This document shows positions 24,378 to 38,100 of a stretch of 64,000 nucleotides of DNA, piece after piece (position 1 is the stretch's first letter; each line of letters begins with the position of its first letter). The translations under genes and the position numbers were made by a program. This stretch comes from Phoenix dactylifera (lineage: Eukaryota; Streptophyta; Magnoliopsida; Arecales; Arecaceae), in assembly GCF_009389715.1 (NCBI RefSeq), contig NC_052397.1, positions 15,324,129-15,388,128 of the forward strand. The letters are read 5' to 3'. The notes under the pieces were generated by a model, which saw only the letters and a list, made by a program, of their open reading frames with translations, was not told where the DNA came from and made no database searches.

Positions 24378-25110
24378 TAAGGCTGCAAATGGGTTGGGCT
24401 GACCTGTGAGCCGACTCGACCCTACCCGTTTAGACCTGACTTAATGCGTTCTTTAAGACCCATGGGGCTGGGTCGGGTTCAAACGTTAAAGTCTTTCACA
24501 TTTCATTTCGGGTCTAAATTTTGTAAACTTTGACCCAACCCGTCCCGGCTTGTTGTACACTATATGGGTTTACTTTGGGTCTTCCTATTAGTTTTTTGAC
24601 CCGATCCAAATTGTCCGAAGAGGTATTCCAAGTCATTTCTTCTTTTCCTCTGTTAAGAGAAAAGTGCTCAAACTAACCTTTCTACATTAAAAAAGACCAA
24701 CTGTTAAGGTTATTAACCTTTTGAAGCATATTACAGTTCTAGATAAACATTCATGGAGTTTTGACTTTTGACCATGTTAGCAAACAATTTTTTTGGTAGT
24801 CAAAATTCAGTTTAATTCAAAAGAGCAAAATTTTCTTCATGAAATCTTGTTAGTAAATAAATGCAGACTTAGACTGGAATCGGGCCAGACCCGAACCCAA
24901 GTATTTTGGATTGGGTCTTGGTCATACATGAACCCAACCTGAACTAAACGACCCACTAGATCTAAAATATTTTCCATGGACCAGGCCCAACCCAACCCGA
25001 CCATCTACTAGTCTGGGTCCGAATCCAATATCATGACCTTACATGAAATCGGGTCAGGTCAGGTTGGGGTCAAGCATGCCCCTATTCGACCCAACACATT
25101 AGCAACCCTA
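24378..25110. mobile_element. hAT-like non-autonomous element, 733 bp
   Basis: Left end TAAGGCTGCAAATGGGTTGG and the reversed right end TAGGGTTGCTAATGTGTTGG are inverted repeats. Flanking 8-mers CATACCAT and CATATCGT agree at six of eight bases, both differences being transitions, as expected for an old hAT target-site duplication. The interior is GGGTC/GACCC-rich and has no transposase frame. The element sits inside an older GGTACC-containing repeat that resumes on its right side. Confidence 0.7.
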
Positions 25111-26420
25111 CATATCGTTCCATTGGGGAAAAAAGTATAGGGTTCAATACCCATATTTAAAACCTTGTTCCATCCTAACATAGACTAACTTGCCACAAGA
25201 ATGAAAGATGTAGAAGAGATTGTAGAGGTTGAAGTTCTCGCATGCCCTAATAAATTGCTATCCTTTCAAACACATTACCTCCCACATTTAGAAAAATTTT
25301 GGCATCCAACCATATGCCATCGTTTCTACTCCCTTATGGATCAAAATAGCAGATTTTTTGTGCTTAAACACCATAAAGAGCTTCTACATTGTTACCTAAA
25401 ATAGATTTGTACTAATGTAACAATCTCCTACAGATAGTGAATATTCAACTCCTTATTTAGAAACTCTTAGGCCCAGTTTGGAAACAGAACTGAAAATTCT
25501 CGCATAATTTTCTTTTATCCACAATGGTTATATAATTATTTTGAGGGTAAGGCTAAAAAAGTCTTCTTTTGTGCTCCAATGCTTCATCTCCAACTCATGA
25601 CTACATTGTACCATACTACAATTGACACTACAGTGATTCTTCTTGGTTCAAAGACAAATACGCCCTGCTCTTCATGATTAGCTTTAGCTAATAAAGGGTG
25701 TTCTCGGCCATTTTGATAATCAGGTGGGATAGAGAATGGGAATAAACCCGATACAAGGGGACGTAAGGAACTATTGATCCCCAGTTATCTAGGGATCGAC
25801 TGAACTGTCAAGAATGAGCTATTCAACTCCAAAAAATGGCTTATTGTCGCTTATGCTTGGGTAAGTAAAGACACGTGCCTTATTGAACCGCTAATCCTGC
25901 TTCCAGGCTAGGCTTTTAGGCGACATAGTTTCAATGGTGCTAGAATTGGTTTATAACTTGATTTAGGTAATGAATATAATTTTGAATGGCATTACACCTT
26001 CTAATCTCTAAATTTAGTTCATACTTTCTATTTAACATGATAAGTGATCATCCCTCTAGCACAATTCTGTCATCCATTATATTCTACTCCCACATCTCAA
26101 TAATATAAGAGATCTCCAAATAAATGTGTTGATCATCATTCCAAAGTGTTAATAACATGGTAAGAAATAGATGTTGACCAAATAGAAACAAGGAGCTAGA
26201 TGAAGTAGCATATCTTTCAACCTCCAAGAAATAGTTGGAAACATAAAAAAAACCTGTGGAGTATCCCATCAATTCAGACATTCACTTAAACATCTCAAGC
26301 AGACAAACATAAGGAGCAATTTTGTGAAACTTCTATCTAGATCCAAGAAATCAATTCATATGATTGAGTTTTCTAGAAAATTCCTTAATTCTTATCAACA
26401 AAACTAATAGCAAGAATATA
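25111..26420. other. intergenic, no gene seen
   Basis: AT-rich, without a supported gene. The 67-codon plus-strand frame at 25,201-25,404 has no recognisable motif. Confidence 0.4.
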
Positions 26421-26428
26421 GAATAGAC

Positions 26429-26915
26429 CAAGGCTTTAAATCCCATAGAATGAGGGTGTCCTGGTTTCTCCATAGAATGGGACGCCCCGCTGTCCCGCCC
26501 CATCCCTACATCGGTCCCAATAGGTATCCTCTGTTCCTCTCCCTTCTTCTTTCCTTTCTTTCTTTTTCTTCTTTCTTTCCTTCTTTCTTTTCTTTCTTTT
26601 TCTTCTACCTTCCTTTCTTTTCTTTCCTTTTTCTTTCTTTTTCTTATCCCTACCTTTCTTTCTTTTTTCCTTTTTCTTTTTCTTTCTCTCTCCTTTCTTC
26701 CTTCTTTCCTTCCTTTCCTTTTCTTCTCCCTTCCTTCCATTTTTCTTTTTTTTCTTCTTTACTTTCACTTTTTTCTTTTCTTCATCTTTTCTCTGTCTTT
26801 TCCTCTCACCACATGGATGGGTTTCAGAGTTCCAACCCGTCTCGATCCCATTTTTTCATGGGAATGGGGCAGGACGATCGGGACTTCCCCCGTCCCGCCA
26901 GGACTTAAAACCTTG
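26429..26915. mobile_element. hAT-type MITE, 487 bp, perfect 8-bp duplication
   Basis: Identical 8-mers GAATAGAC flank the element at 26,421-26,428 and 26,916-26,923. The termini CAAGGCTTTAAATCCC and, reversed, CAAGGTTTTAAGTCCTGG are inverted repeats. Sub-terminal GGGACGCCCCG/CCCGTCCCGCC words also pair. The centre is a long C/T (CTTT-like) tract, which produces Lys/Arg/Glu-rich and Phe/Ser-rich open frames on the two strands that are not genes. An 8-bp duplication is the hAT signature. Confidence 0.85.
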
Positions 26916-26923
26916 GAATAGAC

Positions 26924-28206
26924 ATTGACCAAACCCAAAGAAAAGGGTTCAGATGGAATTTTGTGTGTCGACAAACTTATATTATTAATTGATGGAGGTT
27001 TCAGGGATTGTATCTTATTGATGCCATACAGTATGTCATGTGAAAACACAGTAACAGCACAAATACAGAGATACATGCCCTTATATCTTGCATGCCAGCC
27101 CATATTGCTCCATGTTGGTGCAAGCTAGTCAAGAGCAATTCAAGTAAAAACAAACCATTTTGTTTGTCAGAAACCCTTGCATATAGTTGGGCATGCACCC
27201 ATATTGATCTGATGCAAGTTGGTCAAAAGTGATTCAAGGGCATGTAACAAACACTGCTCAGCTCAACATAGCATGGCATGATCCATACCTCGCCAGCAAG
27301 TAACCAGCATTGGCACAGATGTATGACACATTTTAATCCTTAGTTACAATTGTGTGCTTATATATTAAATGTGGAGTTTGCATGTCTTGCTTAATCCTAG
27401 AATTCATAATAGGCAGCTCACAATCAGCCAACAAAGCAAATTAAAGGCCTGCAAAAGCTTATCTTCTAGAACGTTCGAAATTCTCAGGATTCCACTTTCT
27501 CGTGGTATGTCTAGATGCAAGGGAAACTGCTTGGAAAACTTATTTTTCTTGGAAAATCTAGTTTTCCATTTCCATTTGTTTGTTTCATTCGAAAATAACA
27601 AAGTCGGAGAGCTTTTCCAGATAACATTTCCATTTCAATGGAAAACATTTAGTTTTCCTTTTTATTTCCATGGATTTCCTTGCAACCAAACCTAATTGCC
27701 TATATAAATCAAATTCCAAAAGCCTTTAAAGTAGTCTTCAGCTTACCATTCAAACATAAAACTACATGGCAAAAGCTAGAGGGCTTCAACAATCCATGGA
27801 AGAAATACATTATAAAGCAAACCCCTTTTTAACTTCTTAGCTTGATTGATGATTGATGAGACACCATATTACAACAGACTTTGGCATCTCGTTAAAATAT
27901 TGAACTTCACTCTCCACCTGATAACTATAATCATACACAGGTTCACTTTTAACTCAATTCCTGTTTAACAAGTTCATAGTTCTCCCATATGAAGGCAGTT
28001 TAGTTAATGACAGAAGCATAAGTAACTTGAAGAATTTCACTCTCCAAACAATAGCTACAACCTATTCAAATTTTCTGAATATTTCATATGCATGGGCATC
28101 ACATGCTTTGCTTCAGTCAAAGGCATATTAAAAAAAAACTCATATTAAAACTGGGTACTTCATAAAATACCATCAACATCCTTCAACCCTAACTAGAGAA
28201 GACCTA
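26924..28206. other. intergenic, no gene seen
   Basis: No supported gene. Around 27,520-27,680 the words GGAAAA and TTTTCC alternate, which may be a degraded inverted-repeat element, but termini could not be paired. Confidence 0.35.
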
Positions 28207-28400
28207 AGGAACATAAGAATCCCTTTAAAACTTACAATTTAGCAAAAGCATGCAAGTCTATGCTACCTAAATGTTAAAATTTTCACGTGGCAATTAATTT
28301 AGGAACATAAGAATCCCTTTAAAACTTGCAATTAAGCAATGCACACAAGTCCATGCTAGCATCTGAAGACTAAATGTTAAAATTTTCATGTGCCAATTAG
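28207..28400. repeat. tandem duplication, about 94-bp unit
   Basis: AGGAACATAAGAATCCCTTT begins at 28,207 and 28,301, and both are followed by AAAACTT, a CAAGTC block, AAATGTTAAAATTTTCA and GCAATTA/CCAATTA. A second, shorter tandem repeat (GGTAGTAAAATATGCATCAA, twice) lies at about 28,461-28,502. Both lie downstream of the SURP/CCCH gene. Confidence 0.8.
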
Positions 28401-29179
28401 AAGAAAGAAAAAAATAAAGTCAACTGAAGGTGAGCATTAATCCTCAATCACCTAAAAAGAGGTAGTAAAATATGCATCAAAGGTAGTAAAATATGCATCA
28501 ATATCACTCTCAGTGGTTTATAAGACTATTCCACACATTCTCTACCAAATCATACGAAATCTATATGCGATATAGTGTCAAACATTATCAAACCGCTAAA
28601 CATAGTTGAATTATTAAGATATACAAGCTTTGTCATGCATCAAGTTATCCTCCATCAGAGTCCAAAATTAGGGAATTTTTTTAGTATAAAAGATATGTTG
28701 TATCTAAGCTTGAAACACAACAACAAAAAAAAATCATAAAATTTGGTTACTGAGGAATTAAAAGCTAAGAGCCTAAGAGTAACTCTATAACATCATGGCT
28801 TCCTTAGTTGGAGCCTCCCCACAGAATCATAACAAAAACAAATTTGCCACAGTAAAGTACGAAATATGTTATAAATCAGATTCCCATAACTGATGACTTG
28901 CAGAAATCAGTCAGAAAAGCAAAAACCATCCAGAGATTTGGGTTCATACATACATGTCTGTTGATTCCATGGTACTGCTGAGAAAAATATTATCAGCTAA
29001 AATCACTGGGCTGTGTGAAACAGCCGCTCCAAAAAAAACACCTTATGTGCAGCCAATCTGTCTCATCAAGCCCTCAATCTCTCATAAAAGGATTTTTCTG
29101 CATCAGCAAGTCATTGTGTGTATGGTGGAGAGGAAAGGAGATCGCTCTAGAAGGTACTCCCATGGTTAGCAGTCATTAT

Positions 29180-32100
29180 CTACATCTTGACATATTTGTC
29201 TACATAAGCCTGCAGATAAAAGAAAGTCAAATTGGTTTTTAAACAGATATTGGATTTTGCAATGGAACGTCTTTAGTCTTGTATAAAAGAGGAAAACCAC
29301 CATCAATTGAGAATATATGATTGAAGTGAACAAACAAAACCACATTAGGATCAATTTTTGACAGCTATCGATAGTGGGGCACATTCCTTGTTCAAAACTC
29401 CTCCAGTTAAGCCATACTCTGCCCAAGGCCCCCACCAAGAGACCCCAGTCGAGTAAAGATCTAGATATGGAAATTGAACCCAGGACATGAATATTTCTTA
29501 TAAGACCCCTAATCGGTAAAATATTTAATCCAATAAGAAGTATCTTTTTCTATTTATCAAAGAATTCATACTAAAATCAGTAGAACACAAAAGAAGACTG
29601 GAGAAATACATCGTGTTCAGAGGAAAAGGTATTTCCTCTGGGTGCAGAAGCTTGAAATACTCATATGAGATTTTTCTATTTAAACATATGCAAGAAAAAA
29701 AAAGAACATAACAATGTATGGTATAAGCAATATGGACATACCATCACCAGCTTGGTCAGTTTTCGCTGTGATGACTCTACATATTGATTGATCTTCACCT
29801 GTGTTTTGGGTATCTGATGACTTGGAATTGCACCAGAAACCTTATCCACTGTTTTCTTCACAATGGTCTTAAATGCCTCTTTGCTCATGTTTCCCTGTCT
29901 CCATGAAGGCTTAAGGACTTCCTTCACAAAATCTGCAAGGGCAATCTTGAGAAGTTTCAGCGACCTTGAATGCTTGCTCTTCTTCTTTCCAGGTGATCGA
30001 ACCTGGCCAATCTCAATTTCGCCTGCAGCAGTGTTCCCTCCTTCAGTTGGAATGACTGGGCTCCAGTTTTTCGCATCCACTTGTTGAGGGCTCCCGTTCT
30101 CAACAGCATCCACCTCTGCATCTGTGGCCACCTCACCAAATTCATCAACTTCCGACATAAGTTCAGCACCTGTGCCATCTTTCTGCCTATTGTTATCCTC
30201 AACATCTAAAGGCCTAGTCAAACTGTTGATTTTTGGTGCCATGCCTGCATCATTAGCAGCCAGGTTTTGCTCTTGAACATGATTTAGATTCTCGAGTGTG
30301 TTAGAAGATGGTTCGATGCTGTCAAAGAGTGGATCATACGGGACACCAGATGCAGGATCCCTAACAAACTGCTTGTCCACATCCGGTAGCACTTCTGCAG
30401 AACTTTCATGAGAATAACCAGCACTTCTTGGCAAGAATTGCTCTCCTGATCTTCTTGAATTGGGTGGTGAATCTGCCAACCTTGAACCACAACCACCTAA
30501 TGGCCCATGGCTTGAACTGAACGAAGAATCATATTTACTAGAACCAATCTTTAAGCTTCCAGGTGGATCTTCAAAAGTAGATGCAAACGGGTTGTAGTGG
30601 GCGGAGATAGATGTTTTTGGTGCCCCAGTATCAGATAGCTGAGGTAGCAAATTGCTCTCTGAGAAGGTCGATGAGAATCTTTGTAGAGAAGGATTAGTCA
30701 TGCCCGGGCCACCCACATTTGAAGGAAAATTCATGCTGGAAAGGCGTTGCCGGTCATACGAAGGTTGTGAATAAGGCAGATTGCTGACAGTAGGGAATTC
30801 TTCCCTAGAGGAAAACCCTAGGGGCAGACGATTCCCAAGGAAAGACTCTGATTGATTTGAAACGGTTTGAGGATACATAGCACTGCTTCGGGAATACAAA
30901 TTAGAAGAACTAGGCGCCTGAGCAGGAAATGGAACTCGAGCATCATCATGAGGAGATTGATGATGCAAATGATATTCCCCCTGCCATAAATCCGAGATGA
31001 TTCGAAAACCTTCACGCATAGGAGGGCGTGATAACCAATCTGCTCTATGAAATGGATCATTCTGCTGATTTTCCAATGGCAAAGACCTCCATTTAAACTC
31101 ATCCTTATGCAAGGGAGGATGATGAGACGACTCCATTGACTGGAAAGATTGAGGACGAAAATCAACTAACTGAGAACGAATCAGCTCCACCGGAGGATAG
31201 GACCTTATAGAAGGAAAGTCGTTTCTAGGTGGCATAATATTTTGCTGAAACTGCATGTGTGAAAATTCTGTTGCAGGAAAGGCAGGCCTGCTGGGCAATC
31301 CATTCACATGTGAAGGTGGTGGCAAAGTGGGATATGACCACATGGAGTTCGGAGGATGCACACATTGAGAATGGTAATCACTAGCCACAGGTGGTCGGTG
31401 GGAATTTAACATATCTAAGGGACGAGGCTGTGAGTAGCCTGTGACTGGTGGTGGGAGATTCTCTCTAGGATGTTGTGAAGCAAATGGTGCAGTAATATTG
31501 TCAGCAGGAAGGAAGGGAGGAGGATGCCCCTGGGGTGCAGGTAGCAGCTGAGATGGCTGAGATTTATCATCGGGAACTGAAAATCTGGTTGGGGGAAACT
31601 CATTCAGAAGCAACCTTTGATTCCAAGGCTGACTTGTAGGATCATGATTTGCAGATGAATAGCTCACAGAACTTGGGATTTGATACGTCTGAGATGCTAG
31701 AGCATCTTCTGAATATGGCGGAATAGAAGGGACATGATTTTGAAATGCATCAGCCTGAACAATTTGACCCTCTGCAAGAGAAAAATGAACAGCATTTTGA
31801 GATTCCAAAATAGCAGTGCAAGCACAAGTGGCTTGTGAAGAATGAAAAAATACAAGCTCACCTGAGTTAGCTTGTCCCAAAACAGTTTCTTTGAGCAAAC
31901 CTTCAGATTTATGAGAAGGTGAAGGCTGGGAGGATTCTAGCATAGGCTGAGTTGTTTCTTCCTCCACATCATTAATCTTAGGTGCCTCCTGCACCATTTC
32001 CATTTGTTTTGGTTCCTTCACTTGACTAATAATATCTTGAGAAGCTTGATCAGTAATTTGTTGTTCCCCAGTATCATTTTTCAAACTCAGTATTGCATCA

Positions 32101-35100
32101 TCTATCACAGAGTCCAATGCAATTTTCTTACCCAAAACTCCATCATGAGTAATCTTAGTCCTGGCCTCAGACAATTTCTCATCAGTCTGCACCTCCAACC
32201 TCTTTGTTTCTTCCAGATTGACATCATCGGACTTCTCAAAATCCATATTTGTCATTAAACCCGTAGCATGGTAGTGGTTTTCAGAAACCAAAGTATCATC
32301 ATGCCCATCATAGTTGTCAGAACCTTGTGCAAAGTCTTTATGATCTGGCTGCCTGTCCTGGTGCTGTCCAACATCCTGGTGGAGAAAACACGATGCCCCA
32401 TGGAAGCACCTTCCTTGAATAAAATTGAAATATTTGGGAGGCTGATCTTGATCTCCTCTCTCAGATAGAGTTGTCCGCCTATAATCTGACGGCGACTTAC
32501 TCCTGCTCCTTGTAGGGGACAAGCTGAAAAAATACAAAGTGTACAAGGCATTTTAGACTCTGCTGCATTTCGCATGAACATGAATACAAACTCACAAAGC
32601 ATGTGCAGCAAAGCATTTGAAATCTCAAATATCCGAAAATAATTTGACCAAACGACATATCCACCAAATTACATAGAAAATCATGATATTGTACCTGCAA
32701 GATCGCCTGCATTTGTCTCTTCTCCTAGGACTGCGACTCCACCTCCATCTACTTTCTTGTGGTGACCGACTGTGACTCCAACTCCTCACCCTTTTACCGC
32801 ACCTTTCATTGCTGTGCATCCCATCAGAGACGCTGTCACCGACACCTTCTCTTACCAATTGCCCAAATTCATCCACATTTGGTGTAGTGGATTCCTGCTT
32901 TGCGTCCCCTGAGTGAAGCTTAGTGAATTGACAGTCAAGATTAATACTTTTACCCCCCACAATATCATTGTCCTCAGAAGGTTCAGAAGTTCCAGTCTTA
33001 TCATGCAGTCTCTCATCATGTTGATCGTGATTACTATGATCAGACACAATTTCAATTGCATCAATAGAATCAGCAAAGATAACACCTGGTGGTGAAGATT
33101 TTTGTGGGGATGAGCAACCAAAAGGAGTAGCTTCTTTGGGCATTGTGGACAAAGAATGACTTGAATCAGTCTGCAATCTGGATTTCTCGGTCCCAGGAAG
33201 ACTCTTAGGGCTAAAATTAAGAGGCAATTCATACCCCTTATCCTTTTGCAAGTCTGACCTGTCTACAGAAGCTGAATGGGAGGTCCTAGCAGGGTTGATG
33301 CTATCCACATAGCCTTTATCATCATCTTCTCCACTGTCATCCGAAGCATAACCTTGTATAAGCTGGAATGGGCTTCTGTCTTTAACAAATACCCTCGGAG
33401 TTTCTGTAGTTTTGCCACAGACAGCATCTGGCGCAACATTGACCCAGCTAGAATCTTGAGTTAGTGGCCTAACAGGCTGTTGCATGTCATCATCTACAGC
33501 ACATTCAGCAGCACCAGGCAAAGGCCTGACTGGACTAACATCTTTGATAAATGATGAGCCCCTGTCATCTGAAAAATAATATCAGATTGGTAATTTATCT
33601 AAAAATAAAAGTAACTACTATGGTGAAACACATGGATATAATCCCAGCCCAAGATAGATAAATGACAGTGCAACCATCATAAGAAAAGGGTGGTCTAGTG
33701 CACAAGGCTCCCGCTATTGTGGGGTCTAGGAGGGTCAGATTTCTATATCCTTAGTCCCACATGTGGAGAGGTTGTTTCCATATTCCGAACCCATGATCTC
33801 CAGGTCACAATGCATTGCATCAAGGCACCCTCGACGATCATCATAGGAACATTTTAAAAAATCAAATTCTAACTATATATGCAAGCATACACGAGACTAG
33901 GCCGTAAGATAATTTACTAGAGAAATATAAAAACCTTGTTTCTGAAGAAAATTCTAAGACTTCCTCAAATTTAATAAAGTTGTTCCCCACCTTAAGCGTC
34001 ACGGACAGGTGTGCCTAAACAGCTAAACTATGGCATGGGCATCCAATTAGAGGTGCCAGCAGGTCGGGTTCAGGTTTGGTTTGATCCATACCCAAACACA
34101 ATCTATTTGTTAGATCCCAAAGCCAAAACCCAATCAAAACTCTATACCCATATCCAATATCAGACCCAAAAAAATGTCGGGTATCAGATCAGGTTTTGGG
34201 TAGAAATCAGTTACTTAACAAGTTATTTAGCTACAATTTTGCAATATTTTAAATTCACTTAACACATCTAAAATGCTACCTCATGAACGGTGAAACAAGT
34301 AACAAAAAATGATATTAAAATATATTAAAAAATATCTCAAAAAAAGGTATCTATTTGACTATTACTTTGTTATTTAAGCATCAATGCAATCATAAGATTA
34401 GAAGCATGAAAAGACCCTACAATAATCGAGCTCGATATAATATTAAATCATAACAAATATGTTGTAAAAAGACTACCATAACTGATAATGGATAAGGATT
34501 TGGTAGAACAAGATGGGTTACAGTCTAACTACACTCTGCTTCATTTTTCTTTTATGATTAAAAAGAAAAATTGACAGATACACGTACAAACATGAATATA
34601 AGCATATATAGATCTCCAAGACTTCAGTCAAACATAGGATGATCGACCCCAGCAATACCTTAGGTACCATGTGACCTAGTTTATCCGCGTACACTTTGTC
34701 TTGCCTTTATTGTTGAAATAACCAAAATATCCATTTATTAGCCAAAAAGAACCACAAAGAGAAAGGCATTTTTGTCTTTTAGCCTAATAATAATCATTGT
34801 AACAGTTGTGCTATGGTACAACGTAATCATGACAAGAGGATAAAATTGATTTATCTGAATAAAAAAAAAAAGACTTATCCCACCTTGTCCCACTTTATAT
34901 GGAATTTATTATACCCAGAAAGGATACCCAAAATTTATCCCCAAATTCCCCATTCCACCTCCAAAGTAGGCCTAAGAAAGGGGCATAAATAAAAAGGATA
35001 AACAAGGGATATAAAGCAGTTGCTATTCATTAGTCAAGAGTGGGAAAACATGTCCTATTAGACTACACAGAAACAGGAAGAGGAAAACCTATGAATATCC

Positions 35101-38100
35101 AATAAATTTGTCTCTCAGCTGAACTTGAGAACCCATCATAGTTGTCAGAAAATCATTTACATTTCCTTTTTCTTATTCTTAACCAATACCATTTTGTTTC
35201 CCTTATCAAGTACCCACCCTCATTAAAATAGATCAGTTGTCCAAAATAAAGTGCCAAAAAATGACAGCATCTACAAGAGCTAAGTCATCTGAAAATACAG
35301 CAGAATATTATAACCAATTCATGCAACACAGGAATAAATTATGCAGGAATAAACAGATGAAACTATTATTCTGTAATAAACATAACGAAACAAATTGATT
35401 ATCAAAGCAGAATATCTAAGTAAGAAAAGGCAATAAGGGGAAAAGAAAGCAGAACAAAGAGTTTCAAACTGATACCTTCCCCTTCTTGCAGTATGGATGA
35501 AGGTCCTGAACAGGATACAGTGCTAGACATTGCACCCTCCCGAATGAGCCCTGTTGTACTCTGAGGTGCTGGCTCTTCAACAACATCCCTTTCATTAGTT
35601 AGAGAGGCAGACTCTCCAGTCGCTACTGTGTTTAATTTGTTGAGACCAGCATCACCACCAGGCAGGCGAACATCATCTAGACATGCTCCATATGGTAAAA
35701 GGTTCAGTATCAATGTAACACACACCACAACTTTTTGACTAAAAAATAACACAAAAAACAAGCATTAGGCTGAAAACCATATAACGACTTTGCGTGTGAG
35801 AAGACATGCAAGGCACAAGTTCAAAAAAGAGTCCCTCAGCTGATTTGATCTGCGTAATTGGAAGAAAGTTAAACAAGACAAAATGAGAAGTACATGCAAA
35901 AGAGCATCCACACATAGAAGCAGCAGAAAATACAGCCAACTGCCAAAGACACAAGCAGCAGCCTCACAACAGAGTATAGGGTCCAGAAGATCAAGTTTGG
36001 CCAAAATAAATAATTAATGACTAAATGCGGCCACAAAAAGGCTGAGAGCAGTAGTGAAAACTCCAAAAGCAACACAAGGCACGGAAGCAGGCGTTTACAA
36101 ATTAAATGTTACTATACTGACAGCATGGAACAAACCAAAATCTGGGTCCATGCTAAAGAAGCGAAAAGAACTAAAGCACCTGGACAATAGTTGTTCCCAA
36201 AGAAGCAACATAGCATTAAATAACAGTAACTGCAGGGAACCAAATAGTCCACAAATAGATTGCCTTCAAAATGCCTGCCCGCTTGCCTTGCTGTGAGCAA
36301 TGTCTAAAACTTACAACAGGCTCTGACACTCCCAATGTTACTATGCTGAAAGTGTGGGACAAAACAAAACCTGGGTCTCTGTTATTTCCAAAACTGAGAG
36401 CAGTCCTTTCTTTCCTTAGTGTCCACTGATTGTAGAAATTCTCCAAGTCCAAAGACTTACTTCCTTTTCATTAAAGAAGAAACCAGCTTGCTAGATGACA
36501 ATCTTAATTAAATGATATCAATAGTTACCTAAAGCTGCATTAAAAATAATTCTAATATCCAGAGCAAATGTAAACCTGTTGATCTTAATCAAGTCAGAGC
36601 AATAAGAAGCGGCTGAAGAGCATTGGGTACCGGTCATGGAGCAAATAAACAGATTTTAAGTGGGTGTGACATCAACTAAGACTAAAGCAATTACATCCTA
36701 GCAGAATAAAGATCAGTTAGGGTGATCATATTAACATCAGAAAGTAATTAAAGTAACCATTCATCTTTCTCAGATTGTAATTAAAATGGAAAGAATTTTG
36801 GAAAGCAATCCAATAGACTTGCAAATCAAAATTAGATATGGAGAAGTTTTTAGAAAACAATACTTTTAGGTACGCATTAAATTCTAAATGTGTAACAGCA
36901 GTCATTGGAGTGTCAAAGTTGGAACACTCACTAGACAAACTTAGAGTGGTCAAAAGCCACTGAATAAATACTTCAAGCTTATTAATTGATATAAAATATA
37001 CATTATTGAAAATGCAGAGCTCTACTTTCAGCTTAGAAACACAACATAAGTAGTAAAACTGAATAGTCCTTAGGATATATGTTGGCCTACAGGAACTTAT
37101 AAAGCGCCAAAATTTGTTCTACAGATTGACAATAGCAAGTTCCCGAGTCATCCTTAAAAATCATCTTCTCCCTCCTCCTCCTCCATCAACTTTTTACCCT
37201 TGCTTTCTTATGCATAAGTTGATAATCATCCTTGGTCTTTTTTCTCTATAGATGAATTTTTCAACTTTGAGTCATGACATTACTAATCCATATTAAGACC
37301 ATGGACTTGAGATCTTGAGGAGTACTTGTGACTGAGCAGTTGCCATTTCTGCATTCATCAAAAGAGCTAGACACTAGGAGCAACCAGCATGCTATTGTTA
37401 ATAAGAAATGGAGCAGGAAAAAAAGCTACTATGTCTAATTTAGTTTAGACTCATTCCTCCAATATTCATTTCAAACTTCTTAGAGTAGAGCCTCTCTGGA
37501 GATCACAAGTTCTAAAGGTGGAAAAAACAGGCTTAGATGTATAAAAACAATTCAGCGACTTCGAAATGAAACAAGTAGTGCTTACTATATCATCCTTCTG
37601 CCTCACACTCAGCAATTATGCGTAAAGATGCAGAAATGGTAGAACATGGCCAATTATAAAATTGCTTAAATTTTAAGAGAAATGTGGCATAAAAATAGCA
37701 GAAAATCATCTTAAAGATACACAACAAGGAATGCAAGCAACAATTTTAAGAGAAATTGCCCACAAGCTTAAAATTTCAGTATTCACATGACCATGTACAC
37801 CAAAATTCACATATCAGTATAAAAGGAGACTTGTTACAAGTATAGAAACGAAAGGCAGCCGCACTTGTCAGTCACTGGCATAGCAAGTGACTATGCATAA
37901 AATAGCAACCTTTGAATATTAATTTTAATGACAATCAAGGATTAATGGATCCCAGAAATTGCAAGGGTAGAGAAGTGTGAAGGAAGCAAGAGATGTTCAC
38001 TAACCTTCCACATCCATGTCCGATGCAGTAGGTGAACTCAATGCATCTTCATTTTCCAATTTATCAGATGGCAAAGAACTCTCCATTTCCAATGGCCTCT

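Noticed and set aside
26351..27103. Lys/Arg/Glu-rich and Phe/Ser-rich frames of 110-150 aa
   Set aside because: Produced by the CTTT tract of the hAT MITE at 26,429-26,915.
29340..29520. Possible second SINE with GAACCCAGGACATG
   Set aside because: The tRNA-like tail phrase is present but the 5' box A region and the Au word order are not.
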